A stretch of 64,000 nucleotides of DNA. It comes from Erigeron canadensis (Eukaryota; Streptophyta; Magnoliopsida; Asterales; Asteraceae). This document shows positions 47,901-59,407 of the stretch, in pieces; within the stretch, counting starts at the first letter, position 1; every line of letters begins with the position of its first letter. Below the pieces are notes generated by a model. It was given only the letters and a program-made list of their open reading frames with translations. It had not been told where the DNA came from and searched no databases. Location of the stretch: contig NC_057761.1 of assembly GCF_010389155.1 (NCBI RefSeq), forward strand, positions 12,278,501 through 12,342,500, read 5' to 3'. The position numbers were made by a program, and so were the translations under genes.

Positions 47901-49025
47901 AGCTTGAGCATCCTCCTTAACAACAACCTCTTCATCTGCTACTTGCTCACCATCTTGCTTCCCTAAAGTCAAGTCCACATTGTGGTGTAGCTGAAGTTGT
48001 TCATGTTTTTGTTGGGGTTTCAAACTAATGTCACTATCAAAAAGTTCCCCATGTTGTGACCTAATCAAATACTGGAGATGGGAAGCATAGTAGCAGTCAA
48101 CAAGCTTATCACCTTGAGCAAGCTCTTTCTCAACCTTAAACCAAATCAAACTAGCGGAATCCAATTTTTCAGGATGACCATCTCTAATACACCTGGTCCA
48201 ATTCGCAATCTCAGTGGGAGTATCCCACTGTTCTTCACCTAAGAGAATCCAATTCATAACAAAGTTTTCGAGAAACCCAATATCATCCTCGGAAAACTGG
48301 TCAGAATCCAAATCAACCTGTTGAAGCTTGTTATCTTGCTGCTTGGCTATGGGGAGTTTGAAAGCCCTAGCTAAGTCGGGCCTAGCAACACTAATTCTAC
48401 AATCATTGACATAACTACAACGCTTCTTGGGATCGTAATTAACGATCAACTCAGCGATAAAATGGGTTTGAATTTCAGGGTCAAAGTCGATTTGGGTGAA
48501 GTCGTATAGCCCGGATTTCTTTAGAACACCCTCATATTTAACCAAATCTAACTTCTTACTAACAAAAGGTATAGGCTTAAGACTAGCAATCAAGTTTTGA
48601 ATCTTTTGAACTTTTTTCATGTTGTTACCTTTCTTCTTGCCCTTCCTCTTGCTGCTCCTCTTTTGAGTACGGATGGTGGTGAAGCGGCAGCTAGTTGGTG
48701 ACGTCATTGTTGATGGTTTTTGGTCGAGAAACACAAGGGAATTGTCATTATCATCAACGTCATCATCATCTTCTTCATCATCATCATCTTCTTCTTTATC
48801 TGATTGTTGGATGCTATTATTAGGGTTTGTGGGATTTTGATCTTCTTCTTCATCATCATCTCCTATTGTTTCAGAATGTAGCGGTGGTTTTTCAATTGGA
48901 GGATTATTTTTCTGTTCTTCTTCTTCTTCTTGTATTAGGGTATTTTTAGAATCTAGTGATTGTTGGCCAAGAGGAGGAGGAGGATTTGAGGGATCTTGTT
49001 CTTTTAGGGTTTCACAACTGGCCAT
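44979..49025 (-). CDS. Acidic coiled-coil probable nuclear protein (881 aa, 2 exons)
   Basis: Exon 1 is 49025-46404 and exon 2 45002-44979. The start is MASCETLKE at 49025 rather than the in-frame ATG 33 nt upstream, which would add a Cys/Phe-rich stub. The donor AAG|GTTTGA and acceptor CTCTGTTGCAG|GAAAAG join in phase 0 and give the last seven residues EKGGGED before TGA; without splicing the frame stops one codon later. The N-terminus is Glu/Asp/Pro-rich; a basic patch (KRSSKRKGKKKG) at about residues 130-145 looks like an NLS. A folded region at about 150-340 contains KYEGVLKKSGLYDF, ENFVMNWILLGEEQWDTP and ASLIWFKVEKELAQGDKLVDCYYASHLQYLI. A long acidic tract, then coiled coils (about 640-800), follow. 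It is probably a plant-conserved uncharacterised family; I do not recognise a catalytic domain. This is the only convincing host gene here. Confidence 0.85.
45003..46403 (-). other. Intron of the acidic coiled-coil gene
   Basis: 1,401 bp, GT..AG, AT-rich, with a strong pyrimidine tract before the acceptor. It contains a 197-bp tandem duplication. Confidence 0.7.
45270..45660. repeat. 197-bp tandem duplication in the intron
   Basis: 45270-45466 and 45467-45660 both start CAGAGAATAGAGGAAACC and end TTAAGAAATATAAA, with only a few substitutions and short indels (GCGAGAC against GCAATGCTTCAC; loss of ACTCACA). Confidence 0.95.
47569..47638 (-). repeat. (GAA/GAG)n coding microsatellite
   Basis: An in-frame CTT/CTC run on the plus strand encodes about 20 consecutive Glu with rare Gly in the acidic coiled-coil protein; a length-polymorphism candidate. 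Confidence 0.9.
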
Positions 49026-49633
49026 CGAAATACTGGACAAAAAAAAACACACACACACTCACCAGCCCCGCCTATTGACTCGGACATTATATAATCTTGT
49101 TCTTTATTAGTCTTACTTTTTCGAGGGGAAGTGATACTCGAACATTATTTACCGCAATGTATAATTTTTATAACAGGTTGTGCAAGTCTAGTTAGGTGGA
49201 TTTGTGGTAGATATATTGATTTCTGAATGGGGCTTGATGATTAGACCCATAAAAAAAATCATTTGTACCCAAAATTCAACTTTTGATTAACTTTTCATAA
49301 TAATTATTAACTTTTACTAATTTTTTAGTTAGATATAATAAAATGTAATGATTATGTTTTTTTAAAGCAATGATTATGTTTTTATTTATCTTTAACCAAT
49401 ATTAATATTTTAATGTTTCATTTTTTTTTCCTTTATGTATCAACATGATAACATGAAAATATAAAAATGTAAAGTTTATTTTAATCTCTAATAAAATAAA
49501 ATAATTAACAAAAACATTATTTTAAACATGATAACAAGATAAAAGTACAAACACTAAAATAATTAACAAAATGCAAAGGTTTATTTTAAATTTTTAGTAA
49601 TAAAATAATAAAATTACAAAAACATTAACTTAA

Positions 49634-52600
49634 TTAATCAAATATATTAATAACACCACTCTCATGACGACAAAGACTGATATATAGATCTAGACGCGAC
49701 CTATACATGATTTCCCATCCGGCTGCACACGGGCCATGGTGAAATGTCCAATATGGCGTGATAACAGGCATTGGGTACTCGCCTTGTAACCCCACCATAA
49801 CAAAATGTGATTCTCCATTTACAAGGGCAATTGTAAGAGCTCTGTGATGTTGAACATCTTCCGGACCACACCAAAACGGAAAAATCGTCATACTGTCTCT
49901 CTTGTCTAAAGAATGGACGATCACACCAAACCTATTAGCAATTAAAACACCTGCCTCGGGCATTTTCATCCAATGTTCCGGTGGACAAGGGGAACCAAAG
50001 AAACACAGGTCTTGATACATTGAATTTATATCGATAACGAAAATCCTCGAGTATAAATCATATCGATTTTGCAACTCTTCTCTCATTTGTTTCCGAATGT
50101 ACTCATAAAAATTGTCTTCATTAAGTCCAAGACCAACAGCTAATGCTCGATATCCACAGTTTCCATCACCGAAAACATTTTGTATATTCGTAATGTATGG
50201 ATGAAATACTTGTGGAATATCGTCCATTAAATTTGAACCACACTTCAGTGGCGCTTTATTTAAGTCCAACATGTGTGGACCCTGAAACTCATATGGGACC
50301 TCGTTCAAATCTATATTTGGCTCCTTGTTCAAGTCAAATTCAAATGTACTTTGTCTGGCAGGCTCCCTAATCGGCTCAACAAAATCGGGCATGGTTGAAC
50401 AACTAAATCTCGTTGAACAAAACTCGGTACGTTTTTTTGTTGCGATTTCTTTGGTCGTCCACGAGTTTTATTTTGAACTCGAGGTTCCCGAATGTCAGTT
50501 GTATCTGGACTGAAAATATTCATCAACTTTCTTAACCAACTTTTTTTCCCAACTTTGGACTGCTTGTTATAGTTTTCTTTAAAATGTTGCAGTACATCAT
50601 CACATCTAACATCGTCTTTTTGCGTAGATGATGGTGAAAGATCTAGCTTCTTCCAAAAAATGTCAATCGAATCCAAAGTAATATATTGACCTATATTTAT
50701 ATATAATTAAGTATTACTTCATTTAAAATTTTGTAATAATTAGTTTAAAACAATAAATTGCATGTAAATGAGAGTACTTACATGAACTTATATGCATTGA
50801 AAGTTCGCACGCACATGGTAACCCATAAGCAGTGCGAAGTCGACAACCACAGTGTCCCTTATGATCCTTCCATCGCTTACGATCCTCAAGAACTATTTTG
50901 AGAGCTTCATTTGAAACAAAACCACGCAATAGTTTGAAACATCGAAGATTATGCTTATGAATGCGAACGACTCTACTATTTTCCAAGCTTTCTTTGATTA
51001 ATGTTAGTTGCGACTTCACAATTTCGTCAATACAACCTAGAAGTCTATCCAAACTACATTTTGCATTCTTGTCCATATATATCTTTAGCTTTGCATGTTG
51101 GCTCTCTACCCTGTTAGTTGTGTTATTTCCAAAGTTGAGATGTTGATCAATCCAAACAGACACAAACATTTCCTTATATTTGTTTAACCAACTTTTATTT
51201 ATATAATTTAAAACACCTGAAATTCAAAGTAAACTTGTAAGATATATATATATATGTATATATATATATTATGTATATATAAATAAATCATATATATCAA
51301 ATAGAAATATAAAAATAGTAGACATACGTGGCTAGTTGATCAACAATGACTCAAGTTTGTCATAATTGTGTGTGTAGGATTCCAACGTTGTAGATTTTAT
51401 TAGTAGCTTCCATAACGAAAAAAATTCTTCCCAATCATGTAATGACTTAAAAGATTGCCTACACCTTCCAATTATATTCTGGTCAATATGCCACCTATAA
51501 AGTAAATTTAAATTTTATTTTAGTAAGTATATTAAAATAAATAAATAAAACTAATAAAACTAAATAAAATAATGTGGTACCTGCAAAGTAACTGAGCGGC
51601 ATCGGGAAAAACTTCATTGCATGCATTCACTAGTGCCATCTCCTTATCTATAACTATAACCCGTGGGAGCATGCACTCGTCTAGTGTCAGCTTTAGACAA
51701 TCTAAGACCCATTTATAGTTAGCTGTCTTTTCGCTATGGATAAAAGCAAAAGCTATTGAAAATGTATTGCTGGTTGAAGTTACGCCAACAATCTCAACGA
51801 AAGGCATATTATAAGGGTTCGTTTTGTACGTGGCATCGATAATCAACACATGTGGAAATGCACGCCAAATATCAAATGATGTTGGATGAACGAAAAATAA
51901 ATTATCCAACTCATTTGACTCAGTTGTTGTAAATTCGTATACATAATTGTCAGAATGCAATAGGGACATGAGAACCTGCATTTGAGATTTTCCACCATAC
52001 TCAACCATGCGAATTTTATTGCGTGCGTTGTAAATAGTCCTGGGAGTAGACGCATTACTTAAATTTCGCTTCTTAAGTAGCGATAGAATATTACGTGGTG
52101 GCACATGCATCCTTGTTAAATCTGCAACACAATTAAATTCATCCGCGGAAAGTCGCTTTGCATATGGATGGCCCTCCATAAACAATATAGGTCGATGGTT
52201 GTGTTCATCACATATCACCCTTAAGATCCAACAATCATATTCATCTGAATATCTTCCTTCTAATTCGAATGGACAATTAGTTTTCCTGGTGCCAGTATCT
52301 TTACTTGAATCCTTATATTGATATTTGCCGCCACGTTGACATTTGAGTACAACCCTATACACGAAACCACAAGGTCTTGGATTTGACCTTTTTGTTACGA
52401 TGACAACACCAATTGAGTATGCCAACTTTTGTACCCAATCGACTAATTCTTCATGAGATCCGAACACCTACAAACGAGTTATACGTGTCACTTTTAAATT
52501 TTGAGAAGTTTAAAAATAACAAAAATTACATTTTAAATAAAATATAATAAACTTAAAAACAGTTATTATTATAACAAATGCATTTAATAATAAAAATTTA

Positions 52601-52781
52601 ATATAAACATATAAAAATAATGATAATAAATGCATATAATAATAATAAATTTACAAACAAAACTAAAACATAAAATAATAAAAGTTTTTTATAAAAGTTA
52701 TACCTCATTAGTGACAAATTCAGGTGTTCTCATAAAAAAATCATCTTCACTGCTCGAGTCATATTCAGTAGAATCAGACAT
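49634..52781 (-). pseudogene. MULE transposase with C-terminal OTU protease domain
   Basis: Five exons by splice sites: 52781-52704, 52467-51581, 51494-51328, 51216-50782, 50690-49634; all joins keep phase. In order: FAR1/WRKY-GCM1-like zinc segment (CGFVYRVVLKC...CPFELEG...DEHNH); MULE DDE core (LIIDATYKTN; VIVIDKEMALVNA; NRVESQHAKLK); CRWHI motif; SWIM-like CGCRLRTAYGLPCAC; a basic RGRPKK hook; OTU domain with the catalytic D-G-N-C (FGDGNCGYRA) and a candidate His in GESHFVMV. Two lesions: an in-frame TAG at 51332-51334 (Gln to stop plausible) and a one-base frameshift that fits a lost A in an A7 run (plus T7 at 50432-50438). The second could be a sequencing error. Otherwise the gene looks young. 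Confidence 0.87.
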
Positions 52782-53420
52782 CTGGAAAAAAAACAATATA
52801 ATATAAGTTATTGTAAAAATTATAAGAATAGTATAATTTTATAAAAATAAAGTTTAACCCTTAAAAATAATTAATAAAAGTTTAACCCCTAAAAAACGAC
52901 TCTAAAAATGACATATCAAAAATGTGTCCATATTTAGAGTAAAAAATGGATGCTAAAAAATGAGTTTGACATATCAGTTTACTAAAAAAAAGTAAAAAAT
53001 GACGTATAAAATTATGTCCATATTTAGAGTAACATGACATATAAAAATCAATTTACTAAAAAATGAGTTTGACAAAAAAAAAAAAAATCAGTTTACTAAA
53101 ATGACGATTTAAAAAACAGTTTACAACCCTTCACACCTCCCAACCTTCCCATATCCCTTAAAAATAGATATTCCCCATTCTCAAAAAACATCCTCCATCC
53201 TCCATCTTTAATAAACCTGACGTCTCTCTTCCCTCCCCCCAAAAAACATCCTACTATTTCTTTTCCAATGGCCACCACCTTCTCTCTTCTCTAACCACTG
53301 CCGCCCCTCTTTTTAATCCTCCATCCGGCGGTTGGTGGTGATTAATTTTAGATTCATAAAGTGGCGGTTGGTCTTGGTTGTGGTTTAGATCTGAAAGCGG
53401 CGGTTGTTGGTGGTGGTTGC

Positions 53421-53640
53421 TGAAGATGGCGGCGGTTTAGATCTGAAACGGGGTGGTTGCTGAAGATGGCGGCGGTTTAGATCTGAAACGGGGTGGTTGT
53501 TGAAGATGGCGGCGGTTTAGATCTGAAACAGGCAGTGGTTGGTGGTGGTTGATGAAAGTGGCGGTGGTCGGTGGTGGTTGATGAAAGTGGCGGTGGTCGG
53601 TGGTGGTTGATGAAAGTGGCTGTGGATGGTGGTGGTCGTT
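53421..53640 (-). repeat. 40-bp and 29-bp tandem repeats upstream of the transposase
   Basis: Three 40-bp units begin TGAAGATGGCGGCGG at 53421, 53461 and 53501; three 29-bp units begin GATGAAAGTGG at 53551, 53580 and 53609. Both are GGT/GGC-rich. They lie between the start codon and the right TIR, so in the promoter or 5' leader of the transposase gene. Confidence 0.9.
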
Positions 53641-54313
53641 GGTTTTTTAGAATTGATAGTGGCGGTTGGAGGTGGTCACAGGGGGCAACCAATTTTTAGT
53701 AAGTTTATTACATATATGAATATATGTATTTAGATAAATATATATAAGGATCAAGTTTATATCGTTGGGAATAGATGCTTGCCGGAATTTTCTGGCGGAA
53801 TTTATGTTTCTTTACGTTTTCGCCGGAAAAAGTATGTTTGCCGAAATTTCGCCGGGAAATTTATGCTTGCCAGAATTGTTATTACTGTTAATTTGTTCTG
53901 TAGAAATGATAGTTGTAATTCATTATTTATAGTGTATTTTATTTGTTGGTTAATCTTTGTATTTACTTCTTTTTACTAACTGTATTGTATTGTTTGAAGA
54001 TTTCAATTAAATTAAATCTCTTTTTAACAAAATTATGTTTTCAATAATTTGACTGAAGGGATTGAAATAAAACTTAGGCTGTTAAAAATTTTGAAGTCAT
54101 CTCTCGTCTCAAACTGTATTTTATTGTTTCAAGATTGTAATTATATTTTTTAACAAGTATATAGAAAAATAAATTAAAAAGATAATAAAATATTTTATGT
54201 TTAATAAAATTGAAAAAGTTAAATAACCTGCCAAAGTAAAAGTTGTCAGAAATTATATTTAAATTGAAAAATGAATTGACTTTTGGGTACAAATAACACC
54301 CCCCTTTCTGAAT

Positions 54314-55121
54314 ATCAATTCCTTTTTTGATTGACGGAATTTAGATAAATTTTAAGGAAAATAATAAATCTTCCTTACCAAATAACCTAATAATTTTTCT
54401 AAAATATTAGGAAGTTACACATGTGATATCCACTAATTCTCTTTCCTAATCTTGCCCCTTAATTTTTCCAGATGGTATCATCTCATAGTCAGAAGATTAT
54501 TAAACTATTTGGTTGGTAATAATTTTTAATTTATTTACATTTGATCTTTTCTTATTTTTATATACTCGTATAAAACTAATAATAAAGGGCAAATACATTA
54601 ATTTAAACACTTTTTTGTTTATTGGGTTAGAATTAAAAAATAATTATACTCAAGTGAATGAAAACGGTTTAGAATCACTTTAGTGGGGTGAGGCCCCGCA
54701 CAAATAACTAGATTAAAAATATTGTAAAACTCATTTTCTTCTTTAAACTCATTTATTATTAACTATATGGATATTACACCTCATAATTTTGATCTGAATA
54801 AAACAAAAGGTCTATTTATTTCAAATGAGACCCATTTTATTTATTTAAGTTACGGTGACGTCAATAGAAAACATGCAAAGTGTCGTGACGACGATAACTT
54901 GCAGCGTGAATATAATACATTGTTATATGTGAATTTTTGAATTGGTAGTTTGAGAGTTTTGAAATACAATTCCTATTTGTGAAACTCATATATAAAATGA
55001 CCAGAAATCATGAGATAAAATTTCAAAAATTATGTTTAACAGATAATTTGGTATGGAAGTGATTAGTAGGACCGTAAAGAATCTCATAATCGATATAAAA
55101 ACTGTGAAGTTCCTCACTCGA
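54314..55121. other. AT-rich intergenic DNA
   Basis: No ORF, repeat array or gene supported. A single TGACGTCA occurs at about 54857. GGGGTGAGGCCCC followed by ATAACTAG at about 54684-54710 loosely resembles a Helitron 3' end. Confidence 0.55.
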
Positions 55122-56042
55122 TGATCTAACCCACAAGTGTAAAATAACAAGGTCAAATATGCACTAGATTGGACTAGTATTGCTTATAATATAAATGCAA
55201 GTATATATAAAGCAATAAAGACTTAAGCAATAAATAAGTAAACAAGTATGTAAATGATGAAACACAAATGTAATTTTCAAGTTTATTTTATTATTGATGT
55301 TAAATAAAATACAAGGTTGTTGCGGAACCAAGATATTACAAAGTAAGTATCTAAACAACCTTATGAACTATAAGTGATCTATAGTTGCTAAATAAACTCC
55401 TTGATTGAAATACTTAAATTTGTGAAGTATAACTGTTAAGATCGAGAGTATTTGGCCAAACACACCAAATTGCAAAAGTGATTTGGACGAAGTAAATGAC
55501 TTGGTATTTATAGGCAAAAAGAATTAATATTTAATTCTTTTTGTCGTACAAATAAAGTTTCATACATTTAAGGATATAATATTTATACCTTAAATGTATT
55601 GATTAAAGTACAAGGATAAAGTCACATTGATGTAACCTTTCATACTTTAACCAACCACCTTTACACGCGTGTAAGACTTTTAACAAGGGACAAATATATT
55701 ATCCGGATAAAAGCGTGTAAGCAAGTCAATTCCTCGTAATCAGTGTTCAGACTTGTAAGGTCTAGAACACTGACAAGGACTCCAGTCAGGTGATCTGGTA
55801 AGACTATCAGTGGGCTCCGCCATTTGTCAGTCTTCTTTCTTCATACTTCAGTCTTTGACTTCAGTGAGAATGTTCTTCAGTTGGATGATCTTGATTGGAG
55901 TGAAGTCCAGTGAACCAATCTGATGGAATCCAGATTCCTGTACAAGTAAATGATTCACTGACCTTCTCATAGTTTCTGGACAAATCTTCAGAGGACTCCA
56001 GTCTTCACGTCTGGAGTGAGTCCAGTAAATCCGGACCTAACA
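55122..56042 (-). repeat. 3' LTR of a SIRE-like copia element
   Basis: On the minus strand it starts TGTTAGGTCC right after the PPT-like TAGGGGGAATT (plus 56043-56053). It aligns with the solo LTR at 34371-35369, including CCTATAAATA and the GGTTGTTTAGATA block. The left limit is estimated from TGATCTAACCCACAAG at 55122; no duplication was confirmed. Confidence 0.75.
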
Positions 56043-56332
56043 AATTCCCCCTATTTGTTTAGAAATTATGCAAGGATTTTCAAGCTTCTATCTATACAAG
56101 TTTGTGCTTGAAAAATCCTTGAAAATTTTGATTAAGTCTAAATTTTAGTTACTGGAAAACACTTTATAGATCATCAGTGTTTCCAGTTTATACATTTTAA
56201 TTTGCTAGACTTAATCTGATCAAATACTTGTGTAAATAAGACTTGCAACTTATATATACAGACATCAATTGGTGAAAAGTTACAAATTTTACTAAAGAAA
56301 TATTACAAATACAAGTAAATTATAAAAGAGTT

Positions 56333-57795
56333 AGGCTGTTTTGTCAATGTGCCAAAATGCATCTTCTTCAGCCTTTCTCTTGAGTTGAGATGGTGAGCTT
56401 TGTTCATATTGTATTCCCAATTCAGCTTGCATTTGTTTCTTCTTGATAAATTTGTTCTTAATTCTTTTCATGAAAGCTATTTCTCATCTGGTGAACGAAG
56501 TTTTTCCTTTAAAATACTCACCAATCTCCTTTTATTCAGTCATTCTAAAAGCATGAATCGTACATGTTGGCCACTCATCAGTAAAGTTTTCTTCCCTATA
56601 CAACTTCACTAAAAACTTCTCAAACTTGGGATCATCAGGGATGCCTTCAACTTCAACACCTATAATTTTCCGAATATCAGCTTTGCCATGTATGAAGGCT
56701 TCATATCTTTCCCTGGTCTTAGCTTGATTGACTAGAAACTGGACATCACCAGAACCAATGCCATGTTCAGATGACTCCGTTGGTTTGTTTTTAGAGGGAG
56801 TCTCACCAGTTTTTCTTGTTATAAGCTAGGTAAGAGACTTTGAAGTGTCCATAGGAATGAAAGTATCAAGATCAGCATCTCTTGTATTTCTTCCACCCTT
56901 TCTCTTCCCGGAGTATTCCCTTTCCAGAGCTGCCATATTTCTTTTGACTTGCTTCTTCAGATGAATCAATTCTTCCTTTCTCTTTTCTATCAGTTCTGGA
57001 ATTGGAATACCATGAGTGAATGAGTCCAGTTCCTGTTCTTCTTTTAAATATGCACTTCTTAGTTTCATGTCATCCAGAACTTCAAGACATTTGACAACTC
57101 TGTGATCTTTTTTCATTTGTAAGTACATATCTAACTTCAGATTTAAGGCTCCTGCATTAGCACTGTCCAGTGTACCCATTTGTTCCATTTCTTTGTAATG
57201 TTGGACAAGTACCTTTTTGGCATTTTCTTTATGCATGTTAATCAGGATTTCAGCTTGCTGAATTCTTTTTTATTCTTCCTCAGTAACATTTGGCCTTTCA
57301 GGAGACTGAACATCTTCATTTTTACCAGATGTGCCCTTTAAATTTTTCTTGAGCTGAGCAACATCTTCAAACTCTTCAAATTGTGGCTCATTGGCATCAG
57401 TACCAATAACATCACTTTTATCAACACCAGCAACATCCAACATGCATTCCTTCAACTTATCAGCAGCAAATGCAACCAGAGCACCTGGATTAGCACTTTC
57501 CCCCTTGGAATAACCTTCACTATTAAGTTGGAGGTGATTCCAAGTCTGCTCTAGCATTTGCCTATCAGTGGAGTCAAAGGTGCGACCAGCCACTGGCTTC
57601 ATCTCAGACACATCCTTTTTGATTTCCTGGACTTGTGTTTTCAAATTTTTTGCTTCAGTCACCAAGTCCTTAGGAATTTCCTTAACAATCACTTCAATAA
57701 CCTTAGGCAACATAACTTCTTATAATTTGATCATGACAGGGTCAGTCACGTCAGTAGAGAGCTGTTTGAGAACCAGATTTTTGAGCTTTGGACTT
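56333..57795 (-). pseudogene. Extra ORF before the 3' LTR of a copia element
   Basis: One minus-strand frame runs from about 57795 to TAA at 56333, broken by TAA at 57725, TAA at 57270, TAG at 56826 and further stops. The product is charged and coiled-coil-rich (ELIEKRKEELIHLKKQVKRN), with DEWPTCTIHAFRM and a basic C-terminus. It lies between where pol should be and the PPT/3' LTR, the place of the env-like ORF in SIRE-lineage copia elements. No signal peptide or membrane segment is evident, so an envelope role is not supported. It is cut off at a T-run (57799-57814). Confidence 0.6.
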
Positions 57796-58057
57796 GATAT
57801 TTTTTTTTTTTTTGGGCTAAATAGTTTTATTGGGCAACATTCTAGTATTAAGTTTTAGTTGGACTTAAGTGTCATTTGGGTAAGAGATTTAATTGGTCTA
57901 AATATGTCTTGGGCTATTTTTTTAAAATTTTAGTCTTGTCTTGGTTTATTCTTCTTAATTAGATTGCATCAAGTTTTTAGCCAAATTGTTTAATCTTAAA
58001 TTGTCGGGCTAAACTTTTAAGGTTTTGTCTTGAGTTGTCAACAAGTTTTGGTTCATA
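57796..58057. other. T-rich junction
   Basis: Starts with a T-homopolymer (about 57799-57814) that separates the two copia-derived segments of opposite orientation. No ORF or motif supported. Confidence 0.5.
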
Positions 58058-59407
58058 ATGACAATAAAACTTTCGAACGCATTTGTTGCAAAGGTGTTAG
58101 ATTTTTTAATAGGCGAAGAGCTAAGTTGGGAAGAAATTCATCGCCATGATAATCACATTTGTTGGTGTGTCAATTCGTATCCACGTACAGTGGTTTGTTT
58201 TGAGGAAAAGAAAGTCGATGTGAATACCTTTAAATCTTTTGTGAGAGAACACAAAATTTTTGAACTTCAAATTAACCAACTTAAATCGGAAAATAAAGAA
58301 CTCAAATCTGCAAATGATCTCATTTTCTCCAACATGGAAAGTCTTCAAAAAGAAAATGATCATTTGCACTCAAAGATTTCCAAGTTAACATATGAGTTGG
58401 ACAATTCTCTCCAAGAGCTCAATAAAAATATTTTGGACAGTCAAATCAAAGAACTTGTTTGGCAACAAAAGATTTCTGAACAAAACCATCAGTTGCAAAA
58501 CAAGTCCATCATTTTTGAGAAGAAAGCTGAAGAAGAACGATCTAATTTTTGTGCTCAAATCAAGTGTCTTGAAGACAAGTGTTTGCAATTTCAGTCAAAT
58601 GAAACATCTGTGACCAAGAAAATTTTTGACCTTGAGATTGAATTGCAAACACAAACCAAATCTTTCCAAAGTCAAAATCATTGTTTTGTCTGTTCTAATC
58701 CATCTAAAAAAGTTGTTGAAGTTTGCACTCAACCTAATTGTCCTATATGTGAAGTTGTGAATTCCCCTGTGCAAACTAATTGTGATGTTATTGAGACCAT
58801 TAAGACCTCAACTCAGACTGAGTTTGATTGTATTTGTGACAAGATTGAGGTTTCTAAAAGGTTTCCAAAAACCGAGTCATCCAAACCTAAAGTTGATGTT
58901 CCAAAGAGGATTTACACGGGTAGATCTTCTAAACCTTTTGAAAGAAAGCTTTCCCAGTTTACTAATTACTCCTTGCAAAAGGGTAAGAAGTACACTAAGA
59001 AACCAAATTTTAATGGAACAACTACTTTTGTCTCTTTTCTATCCTTCGAGGATAATTCATCATACATTTCCCAAGCAAAATCTCAGTTGACTAAATCTAA
59101 ACGGAAACCGATTTCTAAAGATAAGTTAGCTGAGTCAAAATCATTCAAATATTATTTTTCGAAACTTTTTGAACATGCACCAAGACCCGTGAAAACAGTT
59201 GTGCAAAAAGTGAATGATTTTGCTCAGAAATTTCATTTTTCAAATCAATCTCCCAAGATTGAAAGTTTTTCAAGGAAATCAAATGATTTTTTACCGTTGC
59301 TTCCACGAAAAATCTTTTCAACTAAAACACTGGGTTTTAGTTCTCCGTGGAATGCAACTTCTATTCATCAAATCGATGAGACTTACATTTGGTCTTTTAA
59401 CAAATAA
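58058..59407 (+). CDS. Copia linker-type coiled-coil protein (449 aa), no pol
   Basis: An intact ORF of 450 codons. The first 80 residues contain a Trp/His-rich patch (SWEEIHRHDNHICWCVN); residues about 70-210 are a strong coiled coil (NQLKSENKELKSANDL); then CxxC pairs (CFVCSNPSKK; CPICEVVN), a polar Lys/Ser-rich half and WSFNK before the stop. The next codons in another register read FKWVPKV, the same end as the linker of the copia element at 14.59 kb. It resembles the gag-pol linker, not the gag core; no CCHC knuckle of the CX2CX4HX4C type is present. Downstream there is no protease, integrase or RT. Confidence 0.65.
   Translation: MTIKLSNAFVAKVLDFLIGEELSWEEIHRHDNHICWCVNSYPRTVVCFEEKKVDVNTFKSFVREHKIFELQINQLKSENKELKSANDLIFSNMESLQKENDHLHSKISKLTYELDNSLQELNKNILDSQIKELVWQQKISEQNHQLQNKSIIFEKKAEEERSNFCAQIKCLEDKCLQFQSNETSVTKKIFDLEIELQTQTKSFQSQNHCFVCSNPSKKVVEVCTQPNCPICEVVNSPVQTNCDVIETIKTSTQTEFDCICDKIEVSKRFPKTESSKPKVDVPKRIYTGRSSKPFERKLSQFTNYSLQKGKKYTKKPNFNGTTTFVSFLSFEDNSSYISQAKSQLTKSKRKPISKDKLAESKSFKYYFSKLFEHAPRPVKTVVQKVNDFAQKFHFSNQSPKIESFSRKSNDFLPLLPRKIFSTKTLGFSSPWNATSIHQIDETYIWSFNK

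Larger units (their letters stand above)
49229..54304 (-). mobile_element. Complete Mutator-like element, TSD TTTCTGAAT
   Basis: Perfect 9-bp duplication TTTCTGAAT at 49220-49228 and 54305-54313, the Mutator signature length. The termini share an inverted block: left ATTTGTACCCAAAA (about 49261) and, reversed from the right end, GGGGGGTGTTATTTGTACCC. The left end has about 20 extra bases before it. The element is 5,076 bp and carries one transposase gene on the minus strand. It sits about 200 bp upstream of the host gene's start codon. Confidence 0.9.

Noticed and set aside
47289..47966. Plus-strand Ser-rich ORFs opposite the acidic coiled-coil gene
   Set aside because: Poly-Ser is the complement of the GAA/GAG poly-Glu run; the minus-strand frame is far longer and structured.
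53779..53979. 66-codon plus-strand ORF with GG-rich N-terminus
   Set aside because: Lies inside the MULE 5' region opposite the transposase orientation, without homology or start context.
54680..54712. Possible Helitron 3' end (GGGGTGAGGCCCC then ATAACTAG)
   Set aside because: The stem is only a few GC pairs, the base after CTAG is A rather than T, and no matching 5' TC end was found.
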